A stretch of DNA of 64,000 nt from CAIYQJ01 sp963717255 (GTDB lineage: Bacteria > Chloroflexota > Limnocylindria > Limnocylindrales > CSP1-4), in NCBI GenBank assembly GCA_963717255.1, contig CAVQVT010000010.1, forward strand, positions 62,001-126,000. The letters are read 5' to 3'. The translations under genes were made by a program, and so were the position numbers. Below, piece by piece: positions 1-9,152 of the stretch (positions within the stretch are counted from its first letter, which is position 1; every line of letters begins with the position of its first letter). Under the pieces are notes generated by a model. It was not told where the DNA came from. It searched no databases and saw nothing but the letters and a program-made list of their open reading frames with translations.

Positions 1-78
1 GGCGACGACGCGGGCATCCGGCGCCTGCCCGCGGAGCGACTCGAGCCCGGCGAGGGTGCCGGCGGACTGCTGGGTCAT
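1..78 (-). CDS. N-terminal end of an unidentified protein (runs off left edge)
   Basis: An ATG at 76-78 on the minus strand is preceded by a GAGGAA ribosome-binding site and opens a frame with no stop to the window edge. Only 26 residues are visible, beginning MTQQSAGTLAGLESL. This is too short to assign a family. It diverges from the DUF3788 gene, so the 130 bases between them should hold two promoters; none is obvious. Confidence 0.5.
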   Translation of the reverse strand, partial: MTQQSAGTLAGLESLRGQAPDARVVA

Positions 79-210
79 GGTTCCTCGTGGCTTCGTCGGC
101 CGTCCTCGGGCTCGAGCAGGACGACCATCGTAGTCCACTCGAGGCGATCGCCCGCGGGTGCGCCCCGGATGGCGAGGATGCACGGTCGCCGACCCGGTAG
201 GCTGACGGAC

Positions 211-666
211 ATGGACGCTGTGCCGTCGGGCGGAGCCGCACCCGTGATGTCCGCCTTCGGCGACAGGGCGAGCATCCCGACAGAGCCCGAGCTCGAGGCC
301 GTCCTGGGTGCCGCGATCGCGCCATGGCGCTCGCTGAAGGCCACGCTGGCGCAGGACTTCGACCCCCTTGCCGAGAGGTGGGCGTACTCGGGCAGGGCGT
401 ACGGCTGGTCGCTCCGGCTCGCGCACCGTGATCGACCGATCGTCTACCTGGCGCCCCTGGCGGGCCGGTTCCGGGCAAGCCTCGCCCTCCCCGAGCGGGC
501 GATGTCCGCCGCCCTCGAAGCGGACCTGCCGGAGCCGGTCCGGGCGATCGTGGCAAGCGCGCCGACGTATCCGGAGGGGCGCGCGGTCCGGCTCGAGGTC
601 GCCTCGGACGACGACGTCGCGAGCGTGATTGTCCTGGCCCGGATCAGGATGGCCGACCGCCGATGA
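211..666 (+). CDS. DUF3788 family protein
   Basis: The 151-residue product matches the general pattern of DUF3788: a WAYSGRAYGWSLRL block (about residues 57-70), then a hydrophobic strand, an ALPERA block and a final VASDDDVASVIVLARIRM segment. The family is small and cytosolic with no known reaction. The start is uncertain: in-frame ATGs exist at 169, 178, 211 and 247, none with a strong Shine-Dalgarno. The conserved part begins near 247, so the true start is probably 211 or 247. Its stop overlaps the start of the next gene (ATGA), so the two are probably co-translated. Confidence 0.7.
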   Translation: MDAVPSGGAAPVMSAFGDRASIPTEPELEAVLGAAIAPWRSLKATLAQDFDPLAERWAYSGRAYGWSLRLAHRDRPIVYLAPLAGRFRASLALPERAMSAALEADLPEPVRAIVASAPTYPEGRAVRLEVASDDDVASVIVLARIRMADRR

Positions 667-1316
667 GGGATGGCGCCTTCGGGCCTCCTCGCCGGGGCTT
701 CGCGTCGCCCGGCCCCGTGTCGGTCCGGCCCGCGGCCACCTCCGAGATCCCCGCGCTCGCCGGGGTCCTGGCCCGCGCCTTCGCCGCCGACCCGATGGTC
801 ACCTGGCCCATGGTCTCCGACGACGACCTGGACGCGCGCATCCGGACGATGTTCGAGATCGTCGACACCCCGTTCGCCGGCGAGGGCTGGATGCACGCGG
901 CCGGCGACGGGCTCGGCGTCATGAGCCTGATGCCCCCGAACACCGGCGAGCGAGAGCAGGAGATCGCCGACGCGGTCGCCCCGGCCCTCGCGGCGCTGAC
1001 CCCGGACGGCGGCGCGCGCTACGAACGGTTCTGGGCGTGGGTCTGGTCGATGCTCCCGCCCGAGCCTCACTGGCTCCTGGACCAGCTCGCCGTGGAGCCG
1101 GCGGCGCAGGGACGGGGGATCGGCGGCGCGATGCTGCGCTACGCGATCGAGCGTGCGGAGCGGGACGGGCTGCCGCTGTTCCTCGAGACCGGGATGCCCG
1201 CCAACGTGCCGCTCTACCAGAAGTTCGGGTTCCGCGTGATGCGCGCGGCCGACGCGCCGGCCGACGCGCCGGACGGCGGGCCGCACATCTGGTTCATGGG
1301 CCGCGACCCGGCCTGA
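663..1316 (+). CDS. GNAT family N-acetyltransferase
   Basis: This 217-residue protein has the GNAT fold order. The N-terminal beta-alpha part includes IPALAGVLARAFAADP. The acetyl-CoA pyrophosphate loop QGRGIGG is at residues 149-155 (Q/R-x-x-G-x-G/A), and the C-terminal YQKFGF segment at 185-190 is typical of the last strands. GNAT enzymes transfer the acetyl group of acetyl-CoA to an amine; the substrate cannot be read from the sequence. It overlaps the DUF3788 gene by four bases, which implies one transcript and coupled translation. Confidence 0.88.
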   Translation: MRDGAFGPPRRGFASPGPVSVRPAATSEIPALAGVLARAFAADPMVTWPMVSDDDLDARIRTMFEIVDTPFAGEGWMHAAGDGLGVMSLMPPNTGEREQEIADAVAPALAALTPDGGARYERFWAWVWSMLPPEPHWLLDQLAVEPAAQGRGIGGAMLRYAIERAERDGLPLFLETGMPANVPLYQKFGFRVMRAADAPADAPDGGPHIWFMGRDPA

Positions 1317-1446
1317 TGGAGGGCGGCCGCGCCGGGCCGCGTTCGCGACGGTGCGGGACGGCCGCCGGCGCGCCCTGAAGGATGACCGGATGGTCGGGCG
1401 CCGGTACTGTCGCCCGACACCTCGTCTCCCGCGGAGGGCCCGCGAC

Positions 1447-1794
1447 GTGATCTACGACCCGCCCCTCACCGCGCTGAACGTCGCGAGCGTCGTCTTCATC
1501 GTGGCCTCGTTCCTCAGCGCGTCGTCCGGCTGGGAGATCGCCGGCGAGCTGTCGCGCGCCACCGACAAGTGGACCGCGCCCCTCCTGATCCGGCGCTACC
1601 GCAACGACCCGGGGAACCGGAAGCGCGTCTGGGCGGAGGCCGACGTCCTCCACCAGCACGGATATCGCGCCCAGCTCCCTCGCAGCCAGCGCGAGGACGC
1701 GGCCCTGAGCCGCGAGGTCGCGATCGACGTGCGCAGCGCCCTCGCAGGCCTCGGAGCCGACGAGGAGGTCATGGTCGCGTACTACCGGGCGTGA
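1447..1794 (+). CDS. Small hypothetical protein with one hydrophobic N-terminal segment
   Basis: GTG at 1447 is chosen because a GGAGGG ribosome-binding site (1433-1438) sits eight bases upstream. The frame is open from 1351, but that part is Arg-rich and has no good start signal. The 115-residue product has a hydrophobic stretch (TALNVASVVFIVASFL) near the N-terminus, possibly a membrane anchor, then a charged soluble region. No family is recognised. Its last 26 bases overlap the 3' end of the convergent permease gene. Confidence 0.6.
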   Translation: MIYDPPLTALNVASVVFIVASFLSASSGWEIAGELSRATDKWTAPLLIRRYRNDPGNRKRVWAEADVLHQHGYRAQLPRSQREDAALSREVAIDVRSALAGLGADEEVMVAYYRA

Positions 1795-3463
1795 CCGCGA
1801 CCGCCTCGACGTCCGGCTCGAACGGGTCCACGTCCGGGACCCCCGGCTTGAGCCAGCGGCGGAACGGGAGGTACAGCAGGATCCCGACCGCACCCAGGAC
1901 GAGCGGCCAACCGATCGCGTCGACGCCGCTCTCCTGGTACTGGCTGACGATGGCCAGGAGGATGATCGCGGTCGGGCCGAGCGTCACGAGGACCAGCCCG
2001 ACCAGTCCGCCGGGCACCCGGTCGCGCGGCACGTCCGGCCGGGTCCGGCGCAGCCTCCAGAGCGCCCCGAACTCGGCCAGGACCACCAGGCTCTGCAGGA
2101 AGACGTCGGCGACGACCAGGAATGCGAAGGCCTGCCAGGAGAACAGGGAGAACACGACCGCGCACACGACGATCGCGACCCACGGCGTCCCGTATCGGCC
2201 GTGGACGTGGACCATCCACCGCGGGAACATCCCGTCGGCCGCCATCGCGAACGGCACGCGGCTGCCCCCGAGGCTGTTCCCCACGAACAGGCCGGCCATG
2301 CTGAGGATCGCCGCCAGGGTCATGAGCGTTCCGAGGAGCTGGGCCAGGCCCGCCCCTCCGACCGTGTCGCCCACCACGTGTGCGATCTCCGGCAGCTCCC
2401 AGCCCCTCGACGCGTCCGGAGCGACGCCCCACTCCGTGAGCGTCGCCTTCCACTCGGTCACCTCCGGCCCGGAGAGGTCGTCAACGGTGACGTCCTCGAC
2501 CGGGATCCCCCTCGCGGCCGCGACCGCCTGTGCCTCCCCTTCGACGACGTCGAGCCCGGCGAGGTCGCCGATGATCCCCCACTGCTCGCTCGTCGCCTCG
2601 AGGCCCCAGAGCTGCCATCGGCCGTCGGCCCCGGCACCGCCGTAGAGGCCCGCCGCCACGGGGATGGCGTACGTCGCCACCGCCGCCACGAGCACGAGGG
2701 CCATCGCCCGCGGGTACGTCTTCCGCGGGTTGACGATCTCGTCGCCGGCCGTGCTCGGCAGCTCCCAGCCCATGTAGTTCCACATCACGACGAAGAGCCC
2801 GAGGCTCAGGGCGCCGCTCAGGTCCGTCCCCTCCGGGATGAACGGCAGCTCCGGCGAGACGCCGGTGCTGAGCCATGCGTAGATGCCGATCACGCAGAGC
2901 AGCACGAGCGGGATGAGGATGAGGGCGCCCAGCCAGTCCGTGAAGAGACCCGCCAGTCGCGCGCCGCGGATCTGGAGGAGGCTGATGAGCCAGATGATCG
3001 CGACCGCCGTCAGCCAGCTCAGTACCTCCGGCGAGAGGTCGATGCCGCCGATGGTCGTTCCCTCGCGGAGCGCGGGGACGAAGTACCCCAGGTACGTGAC
3101 CGCGAGGACCGGGTAGATCGCCACGTCGAGCCAGGTGACCATCCAGTCGCACCAGCCCGCCATGAAACCCGCGAACGGGCCGAACGCCGCCTTCACCCAG
3201 TGGTAGTAGCCGCCCTCCACCGGCATCATCGTGGACAGCTCGCGGACCATCAGGACGTTCGGCAGGCTGAACACGATCGGGGTGATCACGATGAGGAGGA
3301 GCGCGAGGCCCGGCCCCGAGCTGCTCATGAGGGGCTCGATCCCGAACGTCCCGCCGGAGACGGTGAAGTAGAGGAGCCCGAACAGGGGCAGGAGCGTCAG
3401 CTCGCGCTTGAGCTTGCGCGTCTCCGTCCGGATCTCAGCGGCCTGCCTGGTCTCCCCGGCCAT
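1769..3463 (-). CDS. APC superfamily amino acid permease
   Basis: This 564-residue protein has about 12-13 membrane helices and the N-terminal signature of amino acid/polyamine/organocation transporters: LTLLPLFGLLYFTVSGGTFG followed by a MVRELSTMMPVEGGYYHWV block. A hydrophilic insert of about 80 residues, with little similarity to the family, lies near residues 285-365 between helices. It probably imports an amino acid or polyamine with H+ or Na+. The start has a strong GGGAGGGAGGA site. Downstream order on the same strand is Lrp regulator, saccharopine-dehydrogenase-like enzyme, permease, which points to uptake and breakdown of one amino acid, perhaps lysine (inferred). Confidence 0.88.
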   Translation of the reverse strand: MAGETRQAAEIRTETRKLKRELTLLPLFGLLYFTVSGGTFGIEPLMSSSGPGLALLLIVITPIVFSLPNVLMVRELSTMMPVEGGYYHWVKAAFGPFAGFMAGWCDWMVTWLDVAIYPVLAVTYLGYFVPALREGTTIGGIDLSPEVLSWLTAVAIIWLISLLQIRGARLAGLFTDWLGALILIPLVLLCVIGIYAWLSTGVSPELPFIPEGTDLSGALSLGLFVVMWNYMGWELPSTAGDEIVNPRKTYPRAMALVLVAAVATYAIPVAAGLYGGAGADGRWQLWGLEATSEQWGIIGDLAGLDVVEGEAQAVAAARGIPVEDVTVDDLSGPEVTEWKATLTEWGVAPDASRGWELPEIAHVVGDTVGGAGLAQLLGTLMTLAAILSMAGLFVGNSLGGSRVPFAMAADGMFPRWMVHVHGRYGTPWVAIVVCAVVFSLFSWQAFAFLVVADVFLQSLVVLAEFGALWRLRRTRPDVPRDRVPGGLVGLVLVTLGPTAIILLAIVSQYQESGVDAIGWPLVLGAVGILLYLPFRRWLKPGVPDVDPFEPDVEAVAVTPGSTRP

Positions 3464-3512
3464 CCCGGTCCTCCCTCCCGCGGGCGCCCCGTCCGCGCCG
3501 CCCCGCCGCGAC

Positions 3513-4700
3513 TCACATCCCCGCCGGCTCCATCTCCACCATCCCCCACGGGAGGTCCAGCTCCGGCATGAGGGCGAGGAACGGGTCCGGATCGAAGGCC
3601 TCCGGCGTCAGGACGCCCCGCCCTTGCCAGGCCCTGGTCGCGAGCATCTCCATCGCGACCACTGGCCCCACGCCGGTCTGCCAGGAGACCGCCTGGCAGC
3701 CGTGGCGGGTCACCGAATCCGCGTTGTCCGTGCACTGGTACAGGTAGACCCGGCGCGGCCTGCCGTCCTTCATGCCCGACACGACCGTGCCCACGCACGT
3801 CCGGCCCGTCATGCGATCCCCCAGCTCGGCCGGGTCCGGCAGGAGAGCCGCGACCACGTCCACCGGCCGGACGCGGCAGCCGCGCACGTCGATCGGCTCC
3901 GTCCCGTGCAGGCCGAGCTTCTGGATGACCCGGATCACCTCGATGAACTCGTCGCCGAGGCCGTACTTGAACGTCACGCGGCGGCAGCGGATGGCACGGG
4001 GGATCATCACGACCTCCTCGTGCTCGACGTTCACGCACTCGATCGGCCCGACCCCCTCGGGGAAGTCGAACACCTCGGGATCGGAGAACGGCTCTGTCGT
4101 GAACCAGCCCCGATCCGCCTCCCAGACGAGCGGCAGGTCGGTGCACTCCTCGAGGGCGTCGTAGATCGAGAACGCAGGCGCGAAGTCGTAGCCGTCGATC
4201 GCGAGTGCCGCGCCGTCGCGGATGCCGATCTCGTCGATCTCGTCGAAGAGGTGCCGCTCGGCGTAGCGGGCGAAGACGTTCACGACGCCCGGGTCCATGC
4301 CGAGGCCGAGGATCGCCAGCTGGCCCCGTTCCTCCCACGCAGCGTGTCGGTCGAGCTGGGGCCGGCCCATCTCGGCGCCCGTGCCGATCATCGCCATGTC
4401 CAGGTAGCCGCAGCCGGCCGCGAAGGCGCCCTCGAAGATCGGCGTGTTGAGCGCGCACGTCGTCGCGTTCATCACGACGTCGGCGCCATGGCGTCGCGCC
4501 AGCGCTGCGACCGCGTCCCGGTCCGAGGCGTCGATCGTCTCCACCGGGAAGCGGTCCGGCCGCCCGAGCCGCTCCCGAACGCGTGCCGCCCGTCCGGCAT
4601 CCATGTCGGCGAGCACCATCGCCTCGAGCCAGGGTCGGTCCCGGGCAGCCACCGCGATCGCCTCGCCCACGCCCCCGACGCCCACCAGGAGGACCTTCAC
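3513..4700 (-). CDS. Saccharopine dehydrogenase-like NAD(P) oxidoreductase
   Basis: The start is GTG at 4700, seven bases after a GGAGGG site; an upstream in-frame ATG at 4727 is less likely. The 395-residue product starts MKVLLVGVGGVGEAIA, a Rossmann GxGxxG dinucleotide loop. Its ADVVMNATTCALNTPIFEGAFAAG-type region and GLGMDPGVVNVFARY are typical of saccharopine dehydrogenase/reductase and related enzymes. Substrates in the family include saccharopine and carboxynorspermidine, so the reaction is not fixed. Its neighbours, an APC permease (50 bp downstream) and an Lrp regulator (40 bp upstream), support a role in amino acid or polyamine catabolism. Confidence 0.82.
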   Translation of the reverse strand: MKVLLVGVGGVGEAIAVAARDRPWLEAMVLADMDAGRAARVRERLGRPDRFPVETIDASDRDAVAALARRHGADVVMNATTCALNTPIFEGAFAAGCGYLDMAMIGTGAEMGRPQLDRHAAWEERGQLAILGLGMDPGVVNVFARYAERHLFDEIDEIGIRDGAALAIDGYDFAPAFSIYDALEECTDLPLVWEADRGWFTTEPFSDPEVFDFPEGVGPIECVNVEHEEVVMIPRAIRCRRVTFKYGLGDEFIEVIRVIQKLGLHGTEPIDVRGCRVRPVDVVAALLPDPAELGDRMTGRTCVGTVVSGMKDGRPRRVYLYQCTDNADSVTRHGCQAVSWQTGVGPVVAMEMLATRAWQGRGVLTPEAFDPDPFLALMPELDLPWGMVEMEPAGM

Positions 4701-4740
4701 GACGCATCCCTCCGTCCGCCGGCCCACGCGGGTCCCGGGT

Positions 4741-5208
4741 CTAGAAGTAGATCTCCTTGACGATCTCCAGGTGCAGGAACGACTCGCTGTCGCGGATGCC
4801 GTCGATGCCGTGGAGCCTCTCCGTCAGGAAGCGGAGCAGGTCGGCACGGTCGCGGCAGGCGACCTCGATGACGATGTCGAAGTGCCCGCTGACGATGACC
4901 ACGTAGATCACCTCGTCGAGCTCGGCGATCCTCGTCGCCACCTCTCGCAGCCGGCTGCCGTCCGCATGGATGCCGATCATCGCCATCGTGTCGTAGCCCA
5001 TGAGCTGGGGATCGCAGAGGGCGACGACCTTCAGGTAGCCACGCTCCGCCAGGCGGGCGTAGCGCGCGCGGACGGTCCCGGGCGAGACGCCCAGCTCCTG
5101 GGCCATCTCCGCGAAGCTCGCCCTGCCGTCCTGCTGCAGGGCCCGCACGATGTGGCGATCGACGTCGTCGAGCCCGGCGGGGTCCGGACCTGCGGATCGT
5201 CCGTCCAT
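4741..5208 (-). CDS. Lrp/AsnC family transcriptional regulator
   Basis: The 155-residue protein has an N-terminal winged helix (about residues 12-60: LDDVDRHIVRALQQDGRASF, then LGVSPGTVRARYARL as the recognition helix). A C-terminal RAM/ligand-binding domain follows (VIYVVIVSGHFDIVIEV). Such proteins form octamers that wrap DNA and sense amino acids. ATG at 5208 is preferred to an in-frame TTG at 5217. It is first in a minus-strand set with the dehydrogenase and permease, so it probably controls them and itself. It lacks a clear Shine-Dalgarno and may be read from a very short leader. Confidence 0.9.
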   Translation of the reverse strand: MDGRSAGPDPAGLDDVDRHIVRALQQDGRASFAEMAQELGVSPGTVRARYARLAERGYLKVVALCDPQLMGYDTMAMIGIHADGSRLREVATRIAELDEVIYVVIVSGHFDIVIEVACRDRADLLRFLTERLHGIDGIRDSESFLHLEIVKEIYF

Positions 5209-5221
5209 GTCGGGCAATCTA

Positions 5222-5266
5222 TGCCGAAATCAGCAGTCCTGGTCAAGGTCGATTGACAATTCGGCA
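5222..5266. promoter_or_regulatory. Candidate Lrp-type operator and promoter of the lrp-dehydrogenase-permease set
   Basis: An inverted repeat TGCCGAAAT (5222-5230) and AATTCGGCA (5258-5266) matches at 8 of 9 positions with 27 bases between arms. A further TGCCGA occurs at about 5273. On the minus strand TTGACC, 17 bases, then CATAGA gives a weak sigma-70-like promoter ending about 10 bases before the regulator ATG. The arms flank that promoter, as expected for autoregulation. This is inference from sequence only. Confidence 0.4.
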
Positions 5267-5323
5267 ACCTGATGCCGATGACGGCGCCGCGTCGCGCGAT
5301 CGAGGCAGGGCCGCAGCCCGCCC

Positions 5324-6595
5324 TCAGCGAGGCAGCGGCACTCCGCGGTACGCCCGGTCGAGCACCTCCACCGTGTGCATGACCGGGATCTGCGTGCCGA
5401 GCTTCTCGAGGTGGGCGCGGATCTGGACGAGGCAGCCGACGTTGCCGAGTGCGAGGACGTCCGGCCGGACGCTCATGATCGACGTCGCCTTCGCCGCGCC
5501 CAGCGCGCCCGCGACTGCCGGGTGTTCGATGTTGTACGTGCCCGCGGAGCCGCAGCAGACCTCCCCGTCCGGGACCTCGAGCAGCTCGACGCCCTCGACC
5601 TGGGCCAGCAGGCGGCGCGGCGGCTCCACGACGCGCTGGGCGTGGGCGAGGTGGCAGGCGTCGTGGTACGCGACGCGGCTCGGCTCCACCAGGGCCGGTG
5701 GCGGGACGATGCCCAGGCGGTCGAGGAAGACGGTGATGTCCACCGCCCGGTCGGCGAAGCTCGCGGCCTCGGACGCCTCGTCCCGGCCGTCGAAGAGGTC
5801 GCCGTACTCGCGGAGTGCCGAGCCGCAGCCCGCCGCGTTCGAGATCACCGCGTCCACGTCCGTCGGGAACGCGGCGAGGTTCGTCCGGGCCTGGACTCGC
5901 GCGGCCTCCAGCTCGCCGAGGTGCAGCGCGAGGGCGCCGCAGCACCCCTGCGACGGCGGCACCACCACCTCGACCCCGTTGATCGCGAGCACGCGCAGCG
6001 TGGCCGCGTTGACCTCGGACGCGAACACCTGCTGGACGCAGCCGGAGAGCAGGGCGACGCGCGCCCGGCGCGGGCCGACGGCCGGGGTGATCGTGGGCAG
6101 CGGACCGGTCGCCGCGTCCGGCGCGGGCAGGAGGTCGAGCATCGGGCGGACGAGCGCGGGGGCGAGGCGCCGGGCCGGCCGGGCGGCCTGGCCCAGGCGC
6201 GCCGACGCCCGGAGCCGGCGGGGATGCGGCAGCGTCTCCAGCAGTGCGCGCCGACGGAGACGCTTCGCGAGGGGTCTCGAGCGAGCGGCGCGCGATGTGT
6301 GCCGGAAGCCGGTCAGCAGAAGGTCGTAGCGGACCCCGGACGGGCACGCCGTCACGCACGCGAGGCAGCCGAGGCAGGCGTCCAGGCGTGGGATGGCGTC
6401 CTCCATCGGCACGGTCCCCTCGAAGACGCCCTTCACGAGGACGATCCGGCCACGCGGCGAGTCCATCTCGCGGCCAAGGACGCGGTACGTCGGGCAGGTC
6501 GTCAGGCAGAAGCCGCAGTGGACGCAGGCCTCCACCGGCCCGCTGATGTGGTCGGGGTGCTCCACGCGGCCGTCGAGCCGCATCTCGTGCCGCAT
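5324..6595 (-). CDS. glcF: Glycolate oxidase iron-sulfur subunit GlcF
   Basis: This 423-residue protein has two 4Fe-4S motifs near the N-terminus: C24-x2-C27-x2-C30-x3-C34 and C74-x2-C77-x2-C80-x3-C84. Two Cys-rich CCG-type domains follow (SQGCCGALALHLGE and VCCGSAGTYN). That architecture is GlcF, which carries electrons from the flavin subunit to the respiratory chain when glycolate or D-lactate is oxidised. Its ATG follows the stop of the fused glcDE gene by one base, so the two are translated together. A second in-frame ATG at codon 5 is possible. Confidence 0.93.
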   Translation of the reverse strand: MRHEMRLDGRVEHPDHISGPVEACVHCGFCLTTCPTYRVLGREMDSPRGRIVLVKGVFEGTVPMEDAIPRLDACLGCLACVTACPSGVRYDLLLTGFRHTSRAARSRPLAKRLRRRALLETLPHPRRLRASARLGQAARPARRLAPALVRPMLDLLPAPDAATGPLPTITPAVGPRRARVALLSGCVQQVFASEVNAATLRVLAINGVEVVVPPSQGCCGALALHLGELEAARVQARTNLAAFPTDVDAVISNAAGCGSALREYGDLFDGRDEASEAASFADRAVDITVFLDRLGIVPPPALVEPSRVAYHDACHLAHAQRVVEPPRRLLAQVEGVELLEVPDGEVCCGSAGTYNIEHPAVAGALGAAKATSIMSVRPDVLALGNVGCLVQIRAHLEKLGTQIPVMHTVEVLDRAYRGVPLPR

Positions 6596-6596
6596 C

Positions 6597-9152
6597 TCAC
6601 GCCCCCCGGAACCGGCCGGCGGGGTCGAGGGCGGCCTGCACCCGCCGCCCGAGCTCCCCGAGGACGTCGCGCCCGATCACGGGGTCCGCCGCGGGCGCCC
6701 CGATCACCCGGAGCCCGGACAGGCCGCGTGCCGCGAGGATGGCGGCGAGGGTCGCGGGGGCGCCGGGCGGGGCCGCTGGCGCCCCCGCGGGCGACCCGGG
6801 CGCCCCGGCCGTCTCGGATGGCGGCATGGCGATCCACGCGACCTGGCTTCCGGCGCCGTAGCGGCGCACCGCGCCGCTGCCGGCGAGGGCCGCCTCGAGC
6901 ACGGGGATGTCGGGCAGCGTGACCGGCACCCAGGCCAGGTCCCAGCCTGGGGGCACCATCCGCAGCTCCGTGACGTCCGCCCAGGCGTCGTCGTCGCCGA
7001 CGCGCACGTCCCCGCCCCCCAGGTGGGCGCGCAGGCGCTCCAGCCGGACGTCCATGATCGCGGCCGGCCCCGCGAGCCGGACGTGCACCTCGGCCTCGCC
7101 GTCGCCGGCCGGCACGAGGTCGAGCGCGTCGATGTCGAACGGCGAGACCGTCAGGTCGCGGACCGCCGCGAGCGCCTCTGCGAGCCCGCGGCGCAGGACG
7201 AGGGTGCCGCGCGCCTCGGGACGCGGGAACACCTTCACGCTCACCTCGACGAGCGCCGCGAGCCGTCCGCAGCTGCCGGTGAGGAGGCGGGGCAGGTCGA
7301 AGCCCGCCACGTTCTTCACCACCCGCCCGCGGCTCCGGACCAGGTTCGCCTGTCCGTCCACGAACCGCGCGCCCAGGACGAAGTCGCGGACGCCGCCGCG
7401 GCGGTACCGTCCGGGGCCGCTCAGCCCGGCGCCGATCGATCCGCCGAGCGTCGCTCCCGCCCCGACCAGCAGCGGGTCGAACGGGAGGCACTGCCCATGT
7501 TCGGCCAGCGTGCGCTCGACCACGGCGAGGCGGGTGCCGGCGAGGGCGGTGAGGACGAACTCCGATGGCTCGTAGTCGACGACGCCGTCGAGGCCGGACA
7601 GGTCGAGGACCGCGACGTCCGGCGCGTGCGGCGCGGACAGGGCCGTCTTGGTGCCGCCGCCGCGCGGGAGCAGCCGGGGATGGCTCGCGACCGCCTCGCG
7701 GACCTCGTCGATCGTGGTGGGTCGCAGCGTGCCCGGCGCCGGCAGCGTGCCTGGCGCCTGCAGCGTGGCGGGCAGCGGCCCCGTCGGCAGCACCTTGCCC
7801 GGGTTCGCGAGCTCGAGCGGGTCCACCGCGAGCCGGACCCGCCGCATCGCGTCGATGTCGGGCTCCGCGTACAGGCGGCCGAAGTGGGCTCGCTTCTCCA
7901 GGCCGACGCCGTGCTCGCCCGTGATCGACCCGCCCACGCGGATGCACAGGTCGAGGATCTCGCCGGAGATCACCTCGGCGCGCTCGTGCTCGCCGGGCAC
8001 GCGGCCGTCGTAGAGGATCAGCGGGTGCAGGTTGCCGTCCCCGGCGTGGAACACGTTCGCGATCCGGAGGCCGTACCGCGCCGAGAGCGCCTCGATCCCC
8101 TCCAGCGTCTCCGGCAGGCGCGTCCGCGGCACGACGCCGTCGTTCACGATGAAGTCCGGGCTCAGCCTGCCGACCGCGGAGAATGCGCTCTTCCGCCCCC
8201 GCCAGATCTCGGCGCGGTCCCGGGCGTCGCGCGCGATCCGCGTGGACGTCGGGCCGGACGCCTCCAGGACGCGCTGGAGCACCTCCCACTCGGCCTCCAC
8301 GACGTCGGCCTCGCCGTCGAGCTCGACGATCACGAGGCCCCCGGCGTCGGACGGGTAGCCGGGGTGCACCGCGGCCTCGGCCGCCTCGATCGCGAGCGCG
8401 TCCATCACCTCGAGCGCCGCGGGGAGCAGCCCGGCCGCGACCACGGCCGCGACCGCGTCGCCGGCCCGCGCGAGGGTGGGGTAGGCGGCGAGCACCGTCC
8501 GGATCCGCTCCGGCTTCGGCAGCAGGCGCACCGTCGCCCGGAGCACGATGCCGAGCAGCCCTTCCGAGGCCGAGAACAGCGCCGTGAGGCCCGGTCCCAT
8601 GCTCTCGAGGCTCTCGCCGCCGAGGTCGGCCACCGTGCCGTCGGGGAGCACGATGCGGAGGCCGAGGACGTGGTTGCCCGTCGTGCCGTACTTGAGGCAG
8701 TGCGCGCCGCCCGCGTTGAACGCGATGTTCCCGCCGATGCTGCAGATCTGCTGGCTCGACGGGTCGGGGGCGTAGTAGAGGCCGGACGCGGACGCCGCCC
8801 TGGAGACGTCGAGGTTCCAGGCGCCCGGCTCGACCGTCGCGATGCGGCGCGGCGCGTCGATGTCGATGCGCCGGAGGCGGTTGAGCGCGATGACCAGGCC
8901 GCCCGGCTCCGGGACCGAGGCGCCCGACAGGCTCGTGCCGCTGCCGCGGGCGACGAACGGGACACGGAAGCGATGGCAGATCCGGACCGCCTCGACCACC
9001 TCCTGCTCGGTGTTCGCGAGCAGGACAGCGCCGGGTGTCTCCGCATACGCCGTCAGGCCATCGGACGCGAACGTCGCGAGGTCGCCCTTCGACGTGGCCA
9101 GCCGGCGGCCCGGCACGACGCCCTCGAGCGCCCTCAGCCACGCCTGCGCCAC
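6597..9152 (-). CDS. Fused glycolate oxidase flavoprotein subunits GlcD-GlcE
   Basis: The 851-residue protein contains two FAD-binding oxidase units in tandem. Residues 1 to about 450 are GlcD-like: a PCMH-type FAD domain with ARGSGTSLSGASVPEPGG and IGGNIAFNAGG, then a C-terminal domain with FHAGDGNLHP and GEHGVGLEKR. After a short Pro/Gly/Thr linker, about residues 480-851 are GlcE-like, with RGGGTKTAL, GAGATLGGSIGAGLSGPGR and RVVKNVAGFDLPRL. In E. coli GlcD and GlcE are separate, so this is a fusion. It oxidises glycolate (or another 2-hydroxy acid) and passes electrons to GlcF, encoded one base downstream. The start appears to be GTG. Confidence 0.9.
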   Translation of the reverse strand: MAQAWLRALEGVVPGRRLATSKGDLATFASDGLTAYAETPGAVLLANTEQEVVEAVRICHRFRVPFVARGSGTSLSGASVPEPGGLVIALNRLRRIDIDAPRRIATVEPGAWNLDVSRAASASGLYYAPDPSSQQICSIGGNIAFNAGGAHCLKYGTTGNHVLGLRIVLPDGTVADLGGESLESMGPGLTALFSASEGLLGIVLRATVRLLPKPERIRTVLAAYPTLARAGDAVAAVVAAGLLPAALEVMDALAIEAAEAAVHPGYPSDAGGLVIVELDGEADVVEAEWEVLQRVLEASGPTSTRIARDARDRAEIWRGRKSAFSAVGRLSPDFIVNDGVVPRTRLPETLEGIEALSARYGLRIANVFHAGDGNLHPLILYDGRVPGEHERAEVISGEILDLCIRVGGSITGEHGVGLEKRAHFGRLYAEPDIDAMRRVRLAVDPLELANPGKVLPTGPLPATLQAPGTLPAPGTLRPTTIDEVREAVASHPRLLPRGGGTKTALSAPHAPDVAVLDLSGLDGVVDYEPSEFVLTALAGTRLAVVERTLAEHGQCLPFDPLLVGAGATLGGSIGAGLSGPGRYRRGGVRDFVLGARFVDGQANLVRSRGRVVKNVAGFDLPRLLTGSCGRLAALVEVSVKVFPRPEARGTLVLRRGLAEALAAVRDLTVSPFDIDALDLVPAGDGEAEVHVRLAGPAAIMDVRLERLRAHLGGGDVRVGDDDAWADVTELRMVPPGWDLAWVPVTLPDIPVLEAALAGSGAVRRYGAGSQVAWIAMPPSETAGAPGSPAGAPAAPPGAPATLAAILAARGLSGLRVIGAPAADPVIGRDVLGELGRRVQAALDPAGRFRGA

